Source: Niastella sp. | GTDB lineage: Bacteria > Bacteroidota > Bacteroidia > Chitinophagales > Chitinophagaceae | Direction: 5' to 3' | Assembly: GCA_017744515.1 (NCBI GenBank) | Contig: JAGIBF010000008.1 | Coordinates: 1 to 64,000, forward strand | DNA length: 64,000 bases | Shown here: one piece after another, positions 42,388 through 52,123 of the stretch | How the letters are laid out: every line of letters starts with the position of its first letter | Numbering within the stretch: the stretch's first letter is position 1 | Made by a program: the position numbers and the translations under genes | The notes under the pieces: model-generated | Told to the model about the DNA's origin: nothing | The model's input: the letters and a program-made list of their open reading frames with translations, nothing else | The model's database searches: none

Positions 42388-43596
42388 TCAGGGCATTAAT
42401 TCGGCCAGTTTCTTTGTCAACGCTTCTCCTCTTATGCCCCGGGCAATGATCTTTCCTTCGGGATCGATGAGGTAGGTAGTGGGAACGCCTTTAATATCAT
42501 ATCGCGCTTCTATTTCTTTGTCCCAGCCTTTCAGGCAACGCACCTGTGTCCATGGCAGGTTATCTTCTTCCAATGCTTTTCTCCATTTGGCATCTTTATC
42601 ATCCAGCGAAACCTGCAGGATCGTAAAGTTCTTGTCTTTATACTGTGTGTACAATTGTTTCATATTGTAATGTTCCGCGCGGCAGGGACCGCACCAGGAA
42701 GTCCAGAAATCGAGCAGCAGGTATTTGCCGCGGAAGTCTTTTATGGATACAGGCGCCACGCCTTCTGCCGTGAAAGTATGATCGGGGATAGTGGTACCGG
42801 TGGCCAACTTACCTGCGTAGCCAATTTTATTGTTGGCTTCTGTAATCAACTTCGCAATGGCAGGTTTTTCTTTTACTTCAGCAGGCAATGATGCCATGCA
42901 AGCTTTCAGGTCTTCCCGGAAGTCATCGAGCGAACGCTCGCTCATCAATACAAAAACCTTCAGGTATTGATAAGATAAAGGGGAAGACGGATATGTTTTA
43001 ATGAAGTTGAAATAGGCATCGTTCTTTCTGTCTTCATTAGCACGTAATCCATTGAAATAATCAGCCTTTAATTTCACCATGGCTTCTTTATCACCCTTGA
43101 TAGCCGCTTCCTGTTCATTCCACCAGGCTTTGAGTTTATCAAAGTCGTCTATCTCCATCTGCCGGATACGTTGCAGCTCGTTTTGCTGCTCGTTCATCAG
43201 GTCGCCCTCTACTGTAGCAAGGTCCAGGGTAGAAGCCACGTTCACTGTTACCTGTTTTTCCAGTGCCACTTTCCGGTATTTGAACTTCAATCCTTGTTGG
43301 TACAATGCCAGGTATTCTTTTTTCGTGAGTCCTGGCTTGGTATGAAAGAATAACACGCCCATTGCAATGCCTAATGAATCGGGCTGTGTGATGCCGGAAA
43401 ATGTAAAGCGCCCGTTCACTATGGGTGCGCTCAATAGTTGAGAGGGGTACTTCTTCCCGGCGCTGTGAATGTAGAGATAAGCAATCTTGCTTTTTTCGGG
43501 AGAGGAGACAGCGCCTTTGATGTTATACGGTATTGCCGTATTGGCTTTTAGCCCTAGAGCAATAAACAAGATAGATAAGAGCGAAAGGATGCGCAT
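42388..43596 (-). CDS. TlpA-like thioredoxin-family protein with DUF4369-type N-domain
   Basis: The 402-residue exported protein has a signal peptide (about 1-19), a DUF4369-like N-terminal domain (about 20-130), a helical linker to about 260, then a thioredoxin domain with WTSWCGPCR near residue 297 (redox CxxC) and GVPTTYLIDPEGKIIARG (cis-Pro). Bacteroidota encode many such proteins, thought to act as periplasmic thiol reductants or in cytochrome maturation. The specific partner is unknown; no operon is evident. Confidence 0.92.
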   Translation of the reverse strand: MRILSLLSILFIALGLKANTAIPYNIKGAVSSPEKSKIAYLYIHSAGKKYPSQLLSAPIVNGRFTFSGITQPDSLGIAMGVLFFHTKPGLTKKEYLALYQQGLKFKYRKVALEKQVTVNVASTLDLATVEGDLMNEQQNELQRIRQMEIDDFDKLKAWWNEQEAAIKGDKEAMVKLKADYFNGLRANEDRKNDAYFNFIKTYPSSPLSYQYLKVFVLMSERSLDDFREDLKACMASLPAEVKEKPAIAKLITEANNKIGYAGKLATGTTIPDHTFTAEGVAPVSIKDFRGKYLLLDFWTSWCGPCRAEHYNMKQLYTQYKDKNFTILQVSLDDKDAKWRKALEEDNLPWTQVRCLKGWDKEIEARYDIKGVPTTYLIDPEGKIIARGIRGEALTKKLAELMP

Positions 43597-43666
43597 CGGT
43601 AATAGCTTTTGGTTAAATGATCATTTACTAATGAAGGGCATCTATACGCAAGCGACTATTACTGCA

Positions 43667-44140
43667 TTAAGCCATCACGGGTGTTTCTTCGAACAACTGC
43701 TCAAGGGGAACTGTGATACTACCGGCCAGTTTATCTTCCAGCAAGGTGGCCATGGTCTCAAAATACAGGATCACATCTTCCCGCACATTTCTTTTGAGCC
43801 AGCGAAAGCCGCCCGGCAATTGTTTCAATACTTCCCTGTCTTCGAGGTACTCGACATTGTGAATATCAGTAGGTGTGAGTCCCAACTGCTCCAATTTGAC
43901 AAGTAGCAGGGATATGGGTGCGCCAGTTACAGAACAGGCTTCCTGTGCAATCTCGGTCCACTCGCCCGGTCCGGTATGGGCATAGGCCCGTATCTCTTCT
44001 TTGCTCAACTGTGTGGTGGCCTGCAGCAGGTGTCCACAATTGCAAGCTCCGTGATGCCCCCAGGCATAGTAGGCTCCCGCACGTAAAGTAGCTGCCGCTT
44101 TGCGCAGCCCTTCAATCAATTCTATGGTAGGATGCAACAT
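43667..44140 (-). CDS. Unknown protein with a Cys-His motif
   Basis: The 157-residue protein opens MLHPTIELIEGLRKAA and has a striking AWGHHGACNCGHLLQA segment (two Cys, three His) near 24-40, with VPLEQLFEE near its C-terminal end. The segment could bind a metal. I recognise no family; it looks like a conserved Bacteroidota protein. The start at 44140 is preferred because the frame above it gives an unrelated Cys-rich extension. It is divergent from the secreted gene at 44284. Confidence 0.72.
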   Translation of the reverse strand: MLHPTIELIEGLRKAAATLRAGAYYAWGHHGACNCGHLLQATTQLSKEEIRAYAHTGPGEWTEIAQEACSVTGAPISLLLVKLEQLGLTPTDIHNVEYLEDREVLKQLPGGFRWLKRNVREDVILYFETMATLLEDKLAGSITVPLEQLFEETPVMA

Positions 44141-44283
44141 GGTAGTTATTTCACAAATAAAACATTGTGACAATAGGATTTGTTTGGACGCTGCACCGCC
44201 CCTCCCGGCAATCGTTAAAAGAAACTTAAGGTAAAATAATCATGTGTGGGAGGCGTTTTTAGTTATCATCCAACAATAACCAT

Positions 44284-45339
44284 TTGAAAACGATCACACT
44301 ACCTCTCTGCTGCCTGATGGCTATTTTGGTACTGACGCGGCAACCTGTTCTGGCACAAACCATTACAGGCGCCTGGAAGGGAAAGACCGGCAACGTGCGT
44401 ACGGAGCTGAAGCTGGTAAAGAAGGGCGACAGCGTGTTGGGCACCGCTTATTACTACTCCTCAAAGAACAACTACCGCCGCTATGCCGTGCGTGGATATT
44501 TTGACAGTCAAACCAATGATGTGGTGTGGTGGGATGAACAATTGCTGGAAGACAGGGTATCCGGTAACCTCTTTGGCTCATCGCGGGAACCAGTACTTTC
44601 TGTGGCTGATTTTAATTGTCCCGGTGAAGATAAAATGCTGCTGGACGGCAAGAGTACAGAGCGGGACCACAAGGATGTTCCCAAAGGTCCGGTAGCGTTG
44701 GAAAAGATCAGCAACCCTATGTTCACTGATGAATGGGACTTTGTGATCGAGAATTATACCGTTGGGGCCAATCATCCTGATATTATCGACAGTATTGCGC
44801 GGTTGTCGTTTACACCACCTCCTTCAGAGTTGGAAATACCCGTGCGTGAAATACCTTCTTCTACCGTGGCTGCTGCAACTCCTGTAACGGTAGCGGCTCC
44901 CAAAGTAAGCGCACCTGCTCCGGCGCCACCGCCTGCAGAAAAGAAGATAGTGGGCAAGCCTGTTACACCGGAAGATAAGTTCACTGCCCGCACCAACAAG
45001 CTGCAAACGGTGATCCCTATCGCCAACAATAAAAGGATCGAATTGCGCTTTTATGATAATGCCCAGGTGGATGGGGACTCTATTGCGCTGTTCCTGAACA
45101 AGAAGCTCATCTTTAAGAATATCCGCCTCACCGACCAGCCTTATACGATTTTCCTGGATGCTAATGAATTGTCTGACGATAATGAACTGGTGATGGTGGC
45201 GGAGAATCTTGGTTCTATTCCTCCCAATACTTCTTTCATGGTAGCCATTGTGGGTAAGAAGCGCTATGAAGCGAGGCTGCATGCTGATGAGAACAGCAGT
45301 GCATTAATAAGACTCATTAAACAGGACGCTGATCAATAA
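44284..45339 (+). CDS. Secreted protein of unknown function, TTG start
   Basis: The 351-residue product begins with TTG and has a signal peptide (KTITLPLCCLMAILVLTRQ region, cut near LAQ at about 25). A beta-rich N-terminal domain precedes a Pro/Ala-rich linker at about 190-230. The C-terminal domain, about 250-345, includes KRIELRFYDNAQVDGDSIAL and IFLDANELSDDN. Part of the last domain (FLNKKLIFKNIRL) resembles IFLNNKLVFEQHVHL in the secreted protein encoded at 61078, suggesting a shared module. No ATG occurs in frame before the signal peptide. Confidence 0.75.
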   Translation: MKTITLPLCCLMAILVLTRQPVLAQTITGAWKGKTGNVRTELKLVKKGDSVLGTAYYYSSKNNYRRYAVRGYFDSQTNDVVWWDEQLLEDRVSGNLFGSSREPVLSVADFNCPGEDKMLLDGKSTERDHKDVPKGPVALEKISNPMFTDEWDFVIENYTVGANHPDIIDSIARLSFTPPPSELEIPVREIPSSTVAAATPVTVAAPKVSAPAPAPPPAEKKIVGKPVTPEDKFTARTNKLQTVIPIANNKRIELRFYDNAQVDGDSIALFLNKKLIFKNIRLTDQPYTIFLDANELSDDNELVMVAENLGSIPPNTSFMVAIVGKKRYEARLHADENSSALIRLIKQDADQ

Positions 45340-45390
45340 AAAGAGAGCAATGTTGGGCTACATCCCAATATTGCTCTCTTTGTATTTTAT
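45340..45390. terminator. Strong bidirectional terminator
   Basis: An 18-base stem (45340-45357 with 45364-45381; one G-T pair) starting AAAGAGAGCAAT and followed by a T-rich tract. It lies between the secreted gene and leuS. Confidence 0.9.
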
Positions 45391-45403
45391 TCTGGTCCTA
45401 AAA

Positions 45404-48169
45404 TTATACTACCACATTTACCATTCTGCCTTTCACGTACACTACTTTCTTGTGGGGTTTGCCTTCCATCCACTTTTGGATGACATCATTGGATAATACA
45501 ATCTTCTCTACATCATCCTGTGCGGCGTCCAAAGCAATGTTGATCGTAGTGCGTACTTTACCGTTTACTGAAACCGGGTATTCTTTGTTGCTTTCTACCA
45601 GGTATTTGGGTTCGAAGGTTGGATATTCGGCATCCAAAATAGAGGTAGTGTTGCCCAACAAGTGCCACAGTTCTTCGCTCACGTGCGGTGCGTAGGGCGT
45701 GAGCAATACGAGTAATGGCTGAAGGATATCTTTTTTGTTACACTTCAGGTCGGCGAGGTCATTCACGCAGATCATGAACGTACTCACTGTCGTATTGAAA
45801 GAAAATCTTTCTGTATCTTCTTCTGCCCGCTTAATGGCTTTGTGTAATACTTTCCACTCTGCATCCGTAGGCGCTTCCGTGTTCCACACCTGTCCTTTGA
45901 CTTCATCATAGAATAAACGCCACAGTTTCTTCAGGAAGCGGTGTACGCCTTCAATGCCTTTGGTATCCCAAGGCTTGTCCTGCTCTACTGGTCCGAGGAA
46001 CATTTCATACATACGGAATGTATCGGCTCCATATTTAGCCACAATATCATCAGGGTTCACCACATTGAAGTAGCGCTTACCCATCTTCTCCAGACGGGAC
46101 CCGCAGATGTATTTGCCATCTTCCAAAATGAAGGTGGCGTTGTTGTATTCTGCTCTTGATCTTTTGAACGCTTCCTGATCCAGCTCCAATCCATCTACGA
46201 TGGTTACATCTACGTGCAGTTCATCTGTCTCGTACTGGTCTTTCAGTCCGACAGATACATACTGGTTGGTGCCACGTACACGATATATCAACCTGCTATC
46301 GCCACCGATCTTACCCTGGTTTACCAGCTTTTTGTAGGGCTCATCATAACCAATATGCCCAAGATCATACAATGCCTTTGTCCACATGCGGCTGTAGAGC
46401 AAGTGGCCTACGGCATGCTCGGTGCCACCGATGTACAGGTCAACCTGTCCCCAGTAGTCGCTCACCTTGCGGTCGCAGAAGGCATTGTCGTTATGCGGGT
46501 CCATGTAGCGGAGGAAGTACCAGCTGCTGCCGGCATATCCGGGCATGGTAGAGCTTTCGCGCTCGCCGCCGATGGGGGATGATTTTATCCATTCGGGCAG
46601 GTTGCTCAATGGCCCCTCTCCTTCACGGCCGGGTTTTATTTCGTCGATGTGTGGCAATACTACCGGCAACTCGCTTTCGGGCAAAGGATAGGCAACGCCC
46701 TCTTTCCAGGCAATGGGGAATGGTTCGCCCCAATAGCGCTGGCGGCTGAAGGCAGCATCCCGCATTTTGTAGTTTACCTTACGTGTTCCAATGCCTATCT
46801 CTTCTATTTTCTTAAGGGCTGCTTCTATTGCATCACGCATCACCAATCCGTTCAGGAAACCAGAATTCTCGAGGATGGCATCCTTGGTGGGGTTGGCTTC
46901 TTCGCCATTGTAATGGCTGCCGATGATATTGGTAATGGGTATATTGAAGTGTTTGGCAAACTTAAAGTCGCGCTCGTCGCCACAAGGCACCGCCATGATA
47001 GCGCCAGTGCCATATCCTGCCAGCACGTATTCAGATATCCATACGGGGATCTCGCGACCGTCGAATGGATTGAGCACATAGGCGCCGGTGAACACGCCGG
47101 ATATTTTCTTCTCGGCCATGCGCTCACGTTCGCTACGGCTCTTTACGTAGGCGATATAATCTTCTACTGCCTGCTTTTGGTCAGGGGTAGTGATCTGATC
47201 GATCAAGTCGTGCTCAGGTGCAATGACCATGAAGTCTACGCCGAAGATCGTATCGGGGCGAGTCGTATAAACAGTAAGCTGTGAAGTTGAACCTTTGAAG
47301 GCAAAGCTGATCTCAGCGCCGTAGCTCTTGCCGATCCAGTTGCTTTGCATTTCTTTCATGGCGTCGCTGAACTCGATGCGCTCCAGGCCTTCCAACAAGC
47401 GGTCGGCATATTCAGTAATGCGCAGGTACCACTGGCGCAGTTTCTTCTTTACCACCGGAAAGCCACCGCGTTCGCTCACACCGTTCACTACTTCATCATT
47501 GGCCAATACCGTACCTAATGCTTCGCACCAGTTCACTTCGCCATACCCACAAAAGGACAGGCGATAGTCCATCAATATCTCCATTTGCTGGTGCTCATCG
47601 AATCCTGCCCAGGTTTGCTCATTGAAACGGATGGATAAATCGCCGGGGCAGGGATGGCTGGCGTTGCCTTCTTTTTCAAACAGCTTCACCAGTTCAGCGA
47701 TCGGCTCTGCCTTTTGTGTCTTGCGGTTGAACCAGCTGTGGAAAAGCTGCAGGAATATCCACTGGGTCCATTTATAGTAGTACGGATCGGAAGTTCTTAT
47801 TTCCCGGTCCCAATCGTAGCAAAAGCCAATGTTGTCCAGCTGGCGACGGAAGTTGTTGATGTTGTCTTCTGTGGACACGGCAGGGTGAATGCCATGGTCG
47901 ATGGCATATTGTTCGGCCGGCAATCCAAAGGCGTCATATCCCATCGGGTGGAGTACGTTGAACCCTTTGAGTCTTTTGTACCGGGCAAATATATCGCTGG
48001 CGATGTATCCAAGGGGGTGCCCCACGTGCAGGCCCGCGCCACTGGGATAAGGGAACATGTCCAGCACATAGTATTTAGGCCGGTCGCTTGTATTGCTTAC
48101 TTTGTATGCGTTGGTCTCTTTCCAGATCTTTTGCCATTTCTTCTCGATATGGCTGAATTTGTATTCCAT
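45404..48169 (-). CDS. leuS: Leucyl-tRNA synthetase
   Basis: The 921-residue class I synthetase charges tRNA-Leu. The HIGH motif appears as PYPSGAGLHVGHPLGY near 38-53, and the CP1 editing region lies from about 230 to 400. The KMSKS position reads KMGKR near residue 704, followed by YFNVVNPDDIVAKYGADTFR. The C-terminal anticodon domain is complete. The Ser-to-Gly change in the catalytic loop is the only unusual point. It is divergent from ftsX and has no neighbours in its operon. Confidence 0.97.
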   Translation of the reverse strand: MEYKFSHIEKKWQKIWKETNAYKVSNTSDRPKYYVLDMFPYPSGAGLHVGHPLGYIASDIFARYKRLKGFNVLHPMGYDAFGLPAEQYAIDHGIHPAVSTEDNINNFRRQLDNIGFCYDWDREIRTSDPYYYKWTQWIFLQLFHSWFNRKTQKAEPIAELVKLFEKEGNASHPCPGDLSIRFNEQTWAGFDEHQQMEILMDYRLSFCGYGEVNWCEALGTVLANDEVVNGVSERGGFPVVKKKLRQWYLRITEYADRLLEGLERIEFSDAMKEMQSNWIGKSYGAEISFAFKGSTSQLTVYTTRPDTIFGVDFMVIAPEHDLIDQITTPDQKQAVEDYIAYVKSRSERERMAEKKISGVFTGAYVLNPFDGREIPVWISEYVLAGYGTGAIMAVPCGDERDFKFAKHFNIPITNIIGSHYNGEEANPTKDAILENSGFLNGLVMRDAIEAALKKIEEIGIGTRKVNYKMRDAAFSRQRYWGEPFPIAWKEGVAYPLPESELPVVLPHIDEIKPGREGEGPLSNLPEWIKSSPIGGERESSTMPGYAGSSWYFLRYMDPHNDNAFCDRKVSDYWGQVDLYIGGTEHAVGHLLYSRMWTKALYDLGHIGYDEPYKKLVNQGKIGGDSRLIYRVRGTNQYVSVGLKDQYETDELHVDVTIVDGLELDQEAFKRSRAEYNNATFILEDGKYICGSRLEKMGKRYFNVVNPDDIVAKYGADTFRMYEMFLGPVEQDKPWDTKGIEGVHRFLKKLWRLFYDEVKGQVWNTEAPTDAEWKVLHKAIKRAEEDTERFSFNTTVSTFMICVNDLADLKCNKKDILQPLLVLLTPYAPHVSEELWHLLGNTTSILDAEYPTFEPKYLVESNKEYPVSVNGKVRTTINIALDAAQDDVEKIVLSNDVIQKWMEGKPHKKVVYVKGRMVNVVV

Positions 48170-48262
48170 ATATCTCCTTACGATTCAGATTTTTAATGGT
48201 ATTATTCTCTTGTACTCCTGCTCAAGGGCTGGAACGCTCATTGCAGGGCTGAGTTTATCAGA

Positions 48263-48288
48263 CGGCCTTCGACAAGCTCAGGCCGACA
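48263..48288. repeat. REP-A, single copy
   Basis: GGCCTTCGACAAGCTCAGG followed by CCGACA, the same core as other REP-A copies. No REP-B is next to it. Confidence 0.75.
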
Positions 48289-48439
48289 GATAGCCCAGAC
48301 TGACAAGGTTAATTTCAGAGTCGAATGTTTTCGTTGAGGAAACGTTAAAAGGCGTTGCCCCGAAAAATTTTTCCGGCTCCACAACCGTTAGTAGGGCGTC
48401 AAAAATACGGATTATCCGGCTTAAGCAGGATAAAACCGC

Positions 48440-48447
48440 TATTTTTG
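48440..48447 (+). promoter_or_regulatory. Promoter -7 element of ftsX
   Basis: TATTTTTG followed by CCG, a perfect TAnnTTTG match, 41 bases before the ATG. Confidence 0.55.
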
Positions 48448-48488
48448 CCGTTATCTGTTTATTACTAACCCATCAAAATCATTGTTTC

Positions 48489-49364
48489 ATGGCGCAATTA
48501 GGAAAAGGGTCGGCCAGGCGTTCCAAACCATCTTATTTCATGGCTATTTTGGGTGTAACCATCGTGCTTTTCTTTGTAGGCATCTTTGGTTGGCTGCTGC
48601 TGAATGCCCGCCAATATACAGAAGAGATGAAGGAGGACGTGAAGGTGCAGGTGTTCCTGCGGAAAAACATCACCCCGCAGGATGTGGAGACCTTAAAGGC
48701 CTATTTAGCTGCCCAGCCCTATACCAAATCATACGAATATATCGATAAGGAGACCGCCAAGCAACGGTGGCTCAAGAGTGGGGAAAACGACTTCAAGGAG
48801 TTGTTGGACGAGAATCCCCTGCCTGCCTCTTTCGACCTCAACCTGAAGGGTAATTATGTTCAAAAGGATAGTGTAATGAGCATCAAAGCCGACCTGGAAA
48901 AGCAGTCTATGGTCGTGGAGAGTGTCCAATATCCCACTTTCGTGGTGGAAAAGATGGGCTCTTCGGTGCGGGTGGGTCTGATCGTATTCGCCATCCTGGC
49001 GGGTTTATTCTGTATTTTCTCCATCGTGCTCATCGATAATACCATCCGGCTGGCGATGTACAGCAACCGGTTCATCATCAAAACCATGCAAATGGTGGGT
49101 GCTACCCGCGGTTTTATAGCGCGTCCCATGACCGTGCGGGCCATCATCAATGGTACCATTTCGGCCGTTATCGCGATTGCAATCATCTATGTGGTGATGA
49201 TGCTGAGCGAGTATTTCCTGCCTTATCTGCGCGATCTGCGCGACAATGGCAAGCTGATCCTGCTGTTCTCTTTCCTGGTACTGCTGGGTATCAGTATTTC
49301 GCTGTTCAGCACCTACCGTAGTGTGCTGAAGTACCTGAAAATGAAGCTGGACGACCTGTATTAA
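48489..49364 (+). CDS. ftsX: Cell division ABC-type permease FtsX
   Basis: The 291-residue inner-membrane protein has one N-terminal helix (about 18-40), a periplasmic domain of about 120 residues (VKVQVFLRKNITPQDVETLK), and three C-terminal helices (from about 160, 210 and 255). With FtsE it activates cell-wall hydrolases at the division site. ftsE is not adjacent, as is usual in this phylum. It precedes DUF3098 and uppP, a gene order common in Bacteroidota. Confidence 0.93.
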   Translation: MAQLGKGSARRSKPSYFMAILGVTIVLFFVGIFGWLLLNARQYTEEMKEDVKVQVFLRKNITPQDVETLKAYLAAQPYTKSYEYIDKETAKQRWLKSGENDFKELLDENPLPASFDLNLKGNYVQKDSVMSIKADLEKQSMVVESVQYPTFVVEKMGSSVRVGLIVFAILAGLFCIFSIVLIDNTIRLAMYSNRFIIKTMQMVGATRGFIARPMTVRAIINGTISAVIAIAIIYVVMMLSEYFLPYLRDLRDNGKLILLFSFLVLLGISISLFSTYRSVLKYLKMKLDDLY

Positions 49365-49530
49365 TTTCGGGTTTCGGGTTTAAAGTTTCGGGTTCTGAAG
49401 TGTAACATATCTACAAACCATATAGAGGCCTGCAGATTAAATAACTGCGGGTCTCTGCTTTTCCGGGAATCTGTTGCTTATCAGGAAGTAATACCTTAGA
49501 AAACCCGACACACGAAACAACAAACACGAA
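49365..49530. repeat. Opposed heptad arrays after ftsX
   Basis: Left: tttcggg, tttcggg, tttaaag, tttcggg, ttctgaa (49365-49399). Right: acccgac, acacgaa, acaacaa, acacgaa (49503-49530). The arrays run in opposite sense around a 103-base spacer that has no gene. Confidence 0.7.
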
Positions 49531-49582
49531 ACTTGTGGCTTGTAGCTAATTTCCTATATTGCAGCCCTAATTTTATTGGATA

Positions 49583-49837
49583 ATGGCTGAAAAGACAACA
49601 ACCGAAAAGAAAACGTTCAATACGCTGTTTGGTAAGGAAAATTATATCTGGATCCTGGCCGGACTGGTAGTGATGTTGCTGGGCCTTCTGCTGATGGCAG
49701 GCGGTAACAGCAAAGACCCGAATGTTTTCAGCGATAATGATGTGTACAGCACCCGCCGTATCACTGTGGCTCCTATCCTCATCCTCCTTGGATTGGGCAT
49801 TGAAGTTTTTGCCATTTTCCGCAAACCGAAAGCTTAG
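49583..49837 (+). CDS. DUF3098 membrane protein
   Basis: The 84-residue protein has two transmembrane helices (about 24-40, YIWILAGLVVMLLGLLLM; and about 63-78) with a short loop rich in Asp, Ser and Asn (GGNSKDPNVFSDNDVYS). This is the DUF3098 pattern, usually found between ftsX and uppP, so a role in envelope growth or division is suggested only by context. Confidence 0.9.
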   Translation: MAEKTTTEKKTFNTLFGKENYIWILAGLVVMLLGLLLMAGGNSKDPNVFSDNDVYSTRRITVAPILILLGLGIEVFAIFRKPKA

Positions 49838-49921
49838 TTGATAAGTTGAAAGGTTGATAGGTTGAAAGGGGCAATCCCATTGTATTTCCTTATCAACTTT
49901 TAAACTTTTGAACTTTTCAAC
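49837..49921. repeat. Opposed octad arrays before uppP
   Basis: Left: gttgataa, gttgaaag, gttgatag, gttgaaag (49837-49868). Right: ttatcaac, ttttaaac, ttttgaac, ttttcaac (49890-49921). The arrays face each other across 21 bases and end just before the uppP ATG. The unit is the complement of the one before porX. Confidence 0.85.
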
Positions 49922-49932
49922 TCTTACCCAAT

Positions 49933-50766
49933 ATGAATCTGATCCAGGCCATTATCATCGCAATTGTAGAGGGCATTACTGAATACTTACCTATTTCTTC
50001 CACCGGGCACATGATCATTGCCTCCAGCCTGATGGACATTCACAAGCAAGAGTTTACCAAGTTGTTTGAGGTGGCGGTTCAACTGGGCGCCATCCTGGCT
50101 GTAGTGGTACTGTATTGGCGGAAATTCTTCGACTTCAAGCGCTGGCAGTTTTATGTGAAACTGATCATTGCTGTGATCCCTGCTATTGTGCTGGGCGCTT
50201 TGTTCTCCGATAAGATCGACGCTTTACTGGAAAGCCCCACTACGGTAGCTATTACTTTGCTGCTGGGTGGTATTGTGCTGTTGTTTATCGACAAGATCTT
50301 CAACCAGCAGACTGGTAATAAGATAGAGGCTGAAGAAAATATCAGCAACACCAAGGCATTCTTTATTGGCATCTGGCAGTGCGTGGCCATGATCCCCGGT
50401 GTTAGCCGCAGCGCCGCCACCATTATTGGCGGAATGCAGCAAAAGCTGACAAGGAAACTGGCGGCTGAGTTCTCTTTTTTCCTGGCCGTGCCTACCATGT
50501 GTGCAGCTACCGGCTATTCGCTGTTTGTAAAGGACTGGGGTACTGTTGGTGCTGAACAAAAGGGTTATGAGCTGATCTTAAGTTCTTCCGACAACCTGTA
50601 TGCTTTTATCGTAGGTAATATCGTAGCTTTTGTGGTAGCTCTGCTGGCTATCCGTTTTTTCATCGGCTTTTTACAGAAACGTGGTTTCCGTTTATTTGGC
50701 TGGTACCGCATTATTGCGGGTATCATCCTGCTGATCCTGATCTATACCCGCGTGATTACGGAGTAG
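49933..50766 (+). CDS. uppP: Undecaprenyl-diphosphatase UppP (BacA)
   Basis: The 277-residue polytopic membrane enzyme removes a phosphate from undecaprenyl diphosphate to recycle the lipid carrier for cell wall synthesis. The two catalytic loops are visible: [15 protein letters not shown] near 14-28 and [14 protein letters not shown] near 155-168. It also confers bacitracin tolerance in other species. It follows ftsX and DUF3098 in the same direction. Confidence 0.97.
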   Translation: MNLIQAIIIAIVEGITEYLPISSTGHMIIASSLMDIHKQEFTKLFEVAVQLGAILAVVVLYWRKFFDFKRWQFYVKLIIAVIPAIVLGALFSDKIDALLESPTTVAITLLLGGIVLLFIDKIFNQQTGNKIEAEENISNTKAFFIGIWQCVAMIPGVSRSAATIIGGMQQKLTRKLAAEFSFFLAVPTMCAATGYSLFVKDWGTVGAEQKGYELILSSSDNLYAFIVGNIVAFVVALLAIRFFIGFLQKRGFRLFGWYRIIAGIILLILIYTRVITE

Positions 50767-50818
50767 GGTGCAAGCCCCTGTGGCGTAGTGACTGTTTACT
50801 TTTATAAACCCTTCTGCC

Positions 50819-52123
50819 ATGCAAACAGCTTCCAAAAAAGTAATCAATGGTTGGGCCATGTACGACTGGGCCAACTCGGTGTATAACCTGGTTATTACTA
50901 CTACCTTTTTCCCGATCTATTTTACTGAGGCTACCAAGGATGCTTTCAAAAGTGATGATATCCCTTTTCTGGGTAGAACGATCAGTAATTCGGCGCTGTA
51001 TACTTATTCGGTAGCGGCGGCCTATTTTATTATTTCAATTCTGTATCCTTTCCTTACTTCTATTGCCGACAGCAGGGGCAATAAGAAGAAGTTCATGCAG
51101 TTCTTTTGTTATATAGGAGCATTGGGATGTAGTGCGCTTTATTTCTTTAAGGGTGAGAATGTGCTGTGGGGTGTTTCTTTCTTTATGCTCGCGGCGATTG
51201 GCTACTGCGGCAGTCTTGTATTTTACAACTCTTATCTACCTGAAATAGCTGCTGAGGAAGACAGGGACCGCATCAGCGCCAGGGGTTATTCTTATGGCTA
51301 TATCGGTAGTGTGTTGCTTCAGCTTATTGGTTTTGCGCTGGTACTCATCCTGCCCAGCGCCGGGGAGGCCACCAGGATCACTTTTCTGCTCACCGGTTTA
51401 TGGTGGTTTGGATTTGCTCAGCTCACCTTCCGGGTATTGCCTGTCTCTACGCCCGCTGCACAGAAGAATAACGCCAGCTTATTCAAAGAGAGCATTGGCG
51501 AGATCAAAAAGGTATATCAACAGGTGAAGCAGATGCCGGTATTGAAGCGCTTCCTCCGTGGATTCTTTTTTTATAGTATGGGGGTACAAACCGTGATGCT
51601 GGCTGCCACTTTGTTTGGCAGCAAAGTACTGGGTTTGACGACTACTAAACTGATCGTAACAGTCGTAATCATTCAGCTGGTGGCCATCATCGGGGCCTGG
51701 GTGATGTCGAGACTGTCCTCCGTTTATGGCAACTTAAAAGTATTGATAGGCGTGGTGGTACTTTGGATCGTTATTTGTGTGGCTGCTTACTATACGGCTG
51801 TATTAAAGGAACAGGGTACCGATCCTGAGTTTCATTTCTATGGCCTGGCTGTAGCTGTGGGGCTGGTGATGGGTGGTATTCAGTCGCTGAGCCGGTCCAC
51901 TTATTCCAAGCTGATGCCTGAAACAAAGGATACTGCTTCTTTCTTCAGCTATTATGACCTTACGGAGAAGATCGCTATCGTGATTGGTATGTTCAGCTTT
52001 GCCTATATCGATGAATTGACCGGTAATATGAAACAATCGGTACTGTCTTTGATTGTATTCTTTGTGATCGGGCTGATCTGGTTGTATTCGGCTCTGTATA
52101 AGCAACGACAAAAAGCTTCCTAA
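50819..52123 (+). CDS. UMF1/Atg22-like MFS transporter
   Basis: The 434-residue integral membrane protein has about twelve helices. The opening NGWAMYDWANSVYNLVITTTFFPIYF is the mark of the UMF1 family of major facilitators, related to the vacuolar effluxer Atg22. A central YGYIGSVLLQL helix and GGIQSLSRSTYSKLMP fit the family too. The substrate is unknown, possibly amino acids. The stop overlaps the next ATG by one base (TAATG). Confidence 0.9.
   Translation: MQTASKKVINGWAMYDWANSVYNLVITTTFFPIYFTEATKDAFKSDDIPFLGRTISNSALYTYSVAAAYFIISILYPFLTSIADSRGNKKKFMQFFCYIGALGCSALYFFKGENVLWGVSFFMLAAIGYCGSLVFYNSYLPEIAAEEDRDRISARGYSYGYIGSVLLQLIGFALVLILPSAGEATRITFLLTGLWWFGFAQLTFRVLPVSTPAAQKNNASLFKESIGEIKKVYQQVKQMPVLKRFLRGFFFYSMGVQTVMLAATLFGSKVLGLTTTKLIVTVVIIQLVAIIGAWVMSRLSSVYGNLKVLIGVVVLWIVICVAAYYTAVLKEQGTDPEFHFYGLAVAVGLVMGGIQSLSRSTYSKLMPETKDTASFFSYYDLTEKIAIVIGMFSFAYIDELTGNMKQSVLSLIVFFVIGLIWLYSALYKQRQKAS

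Larger units (their letters stand above)
48170..48488. other. leuS/ftsX divergent gap
   Basis: It holds a REP-A copy (48263-48288) and the ftsX promoter element (48440-48447). No gene or RNA fold was seen in the remainder. Confidence 0.6.
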
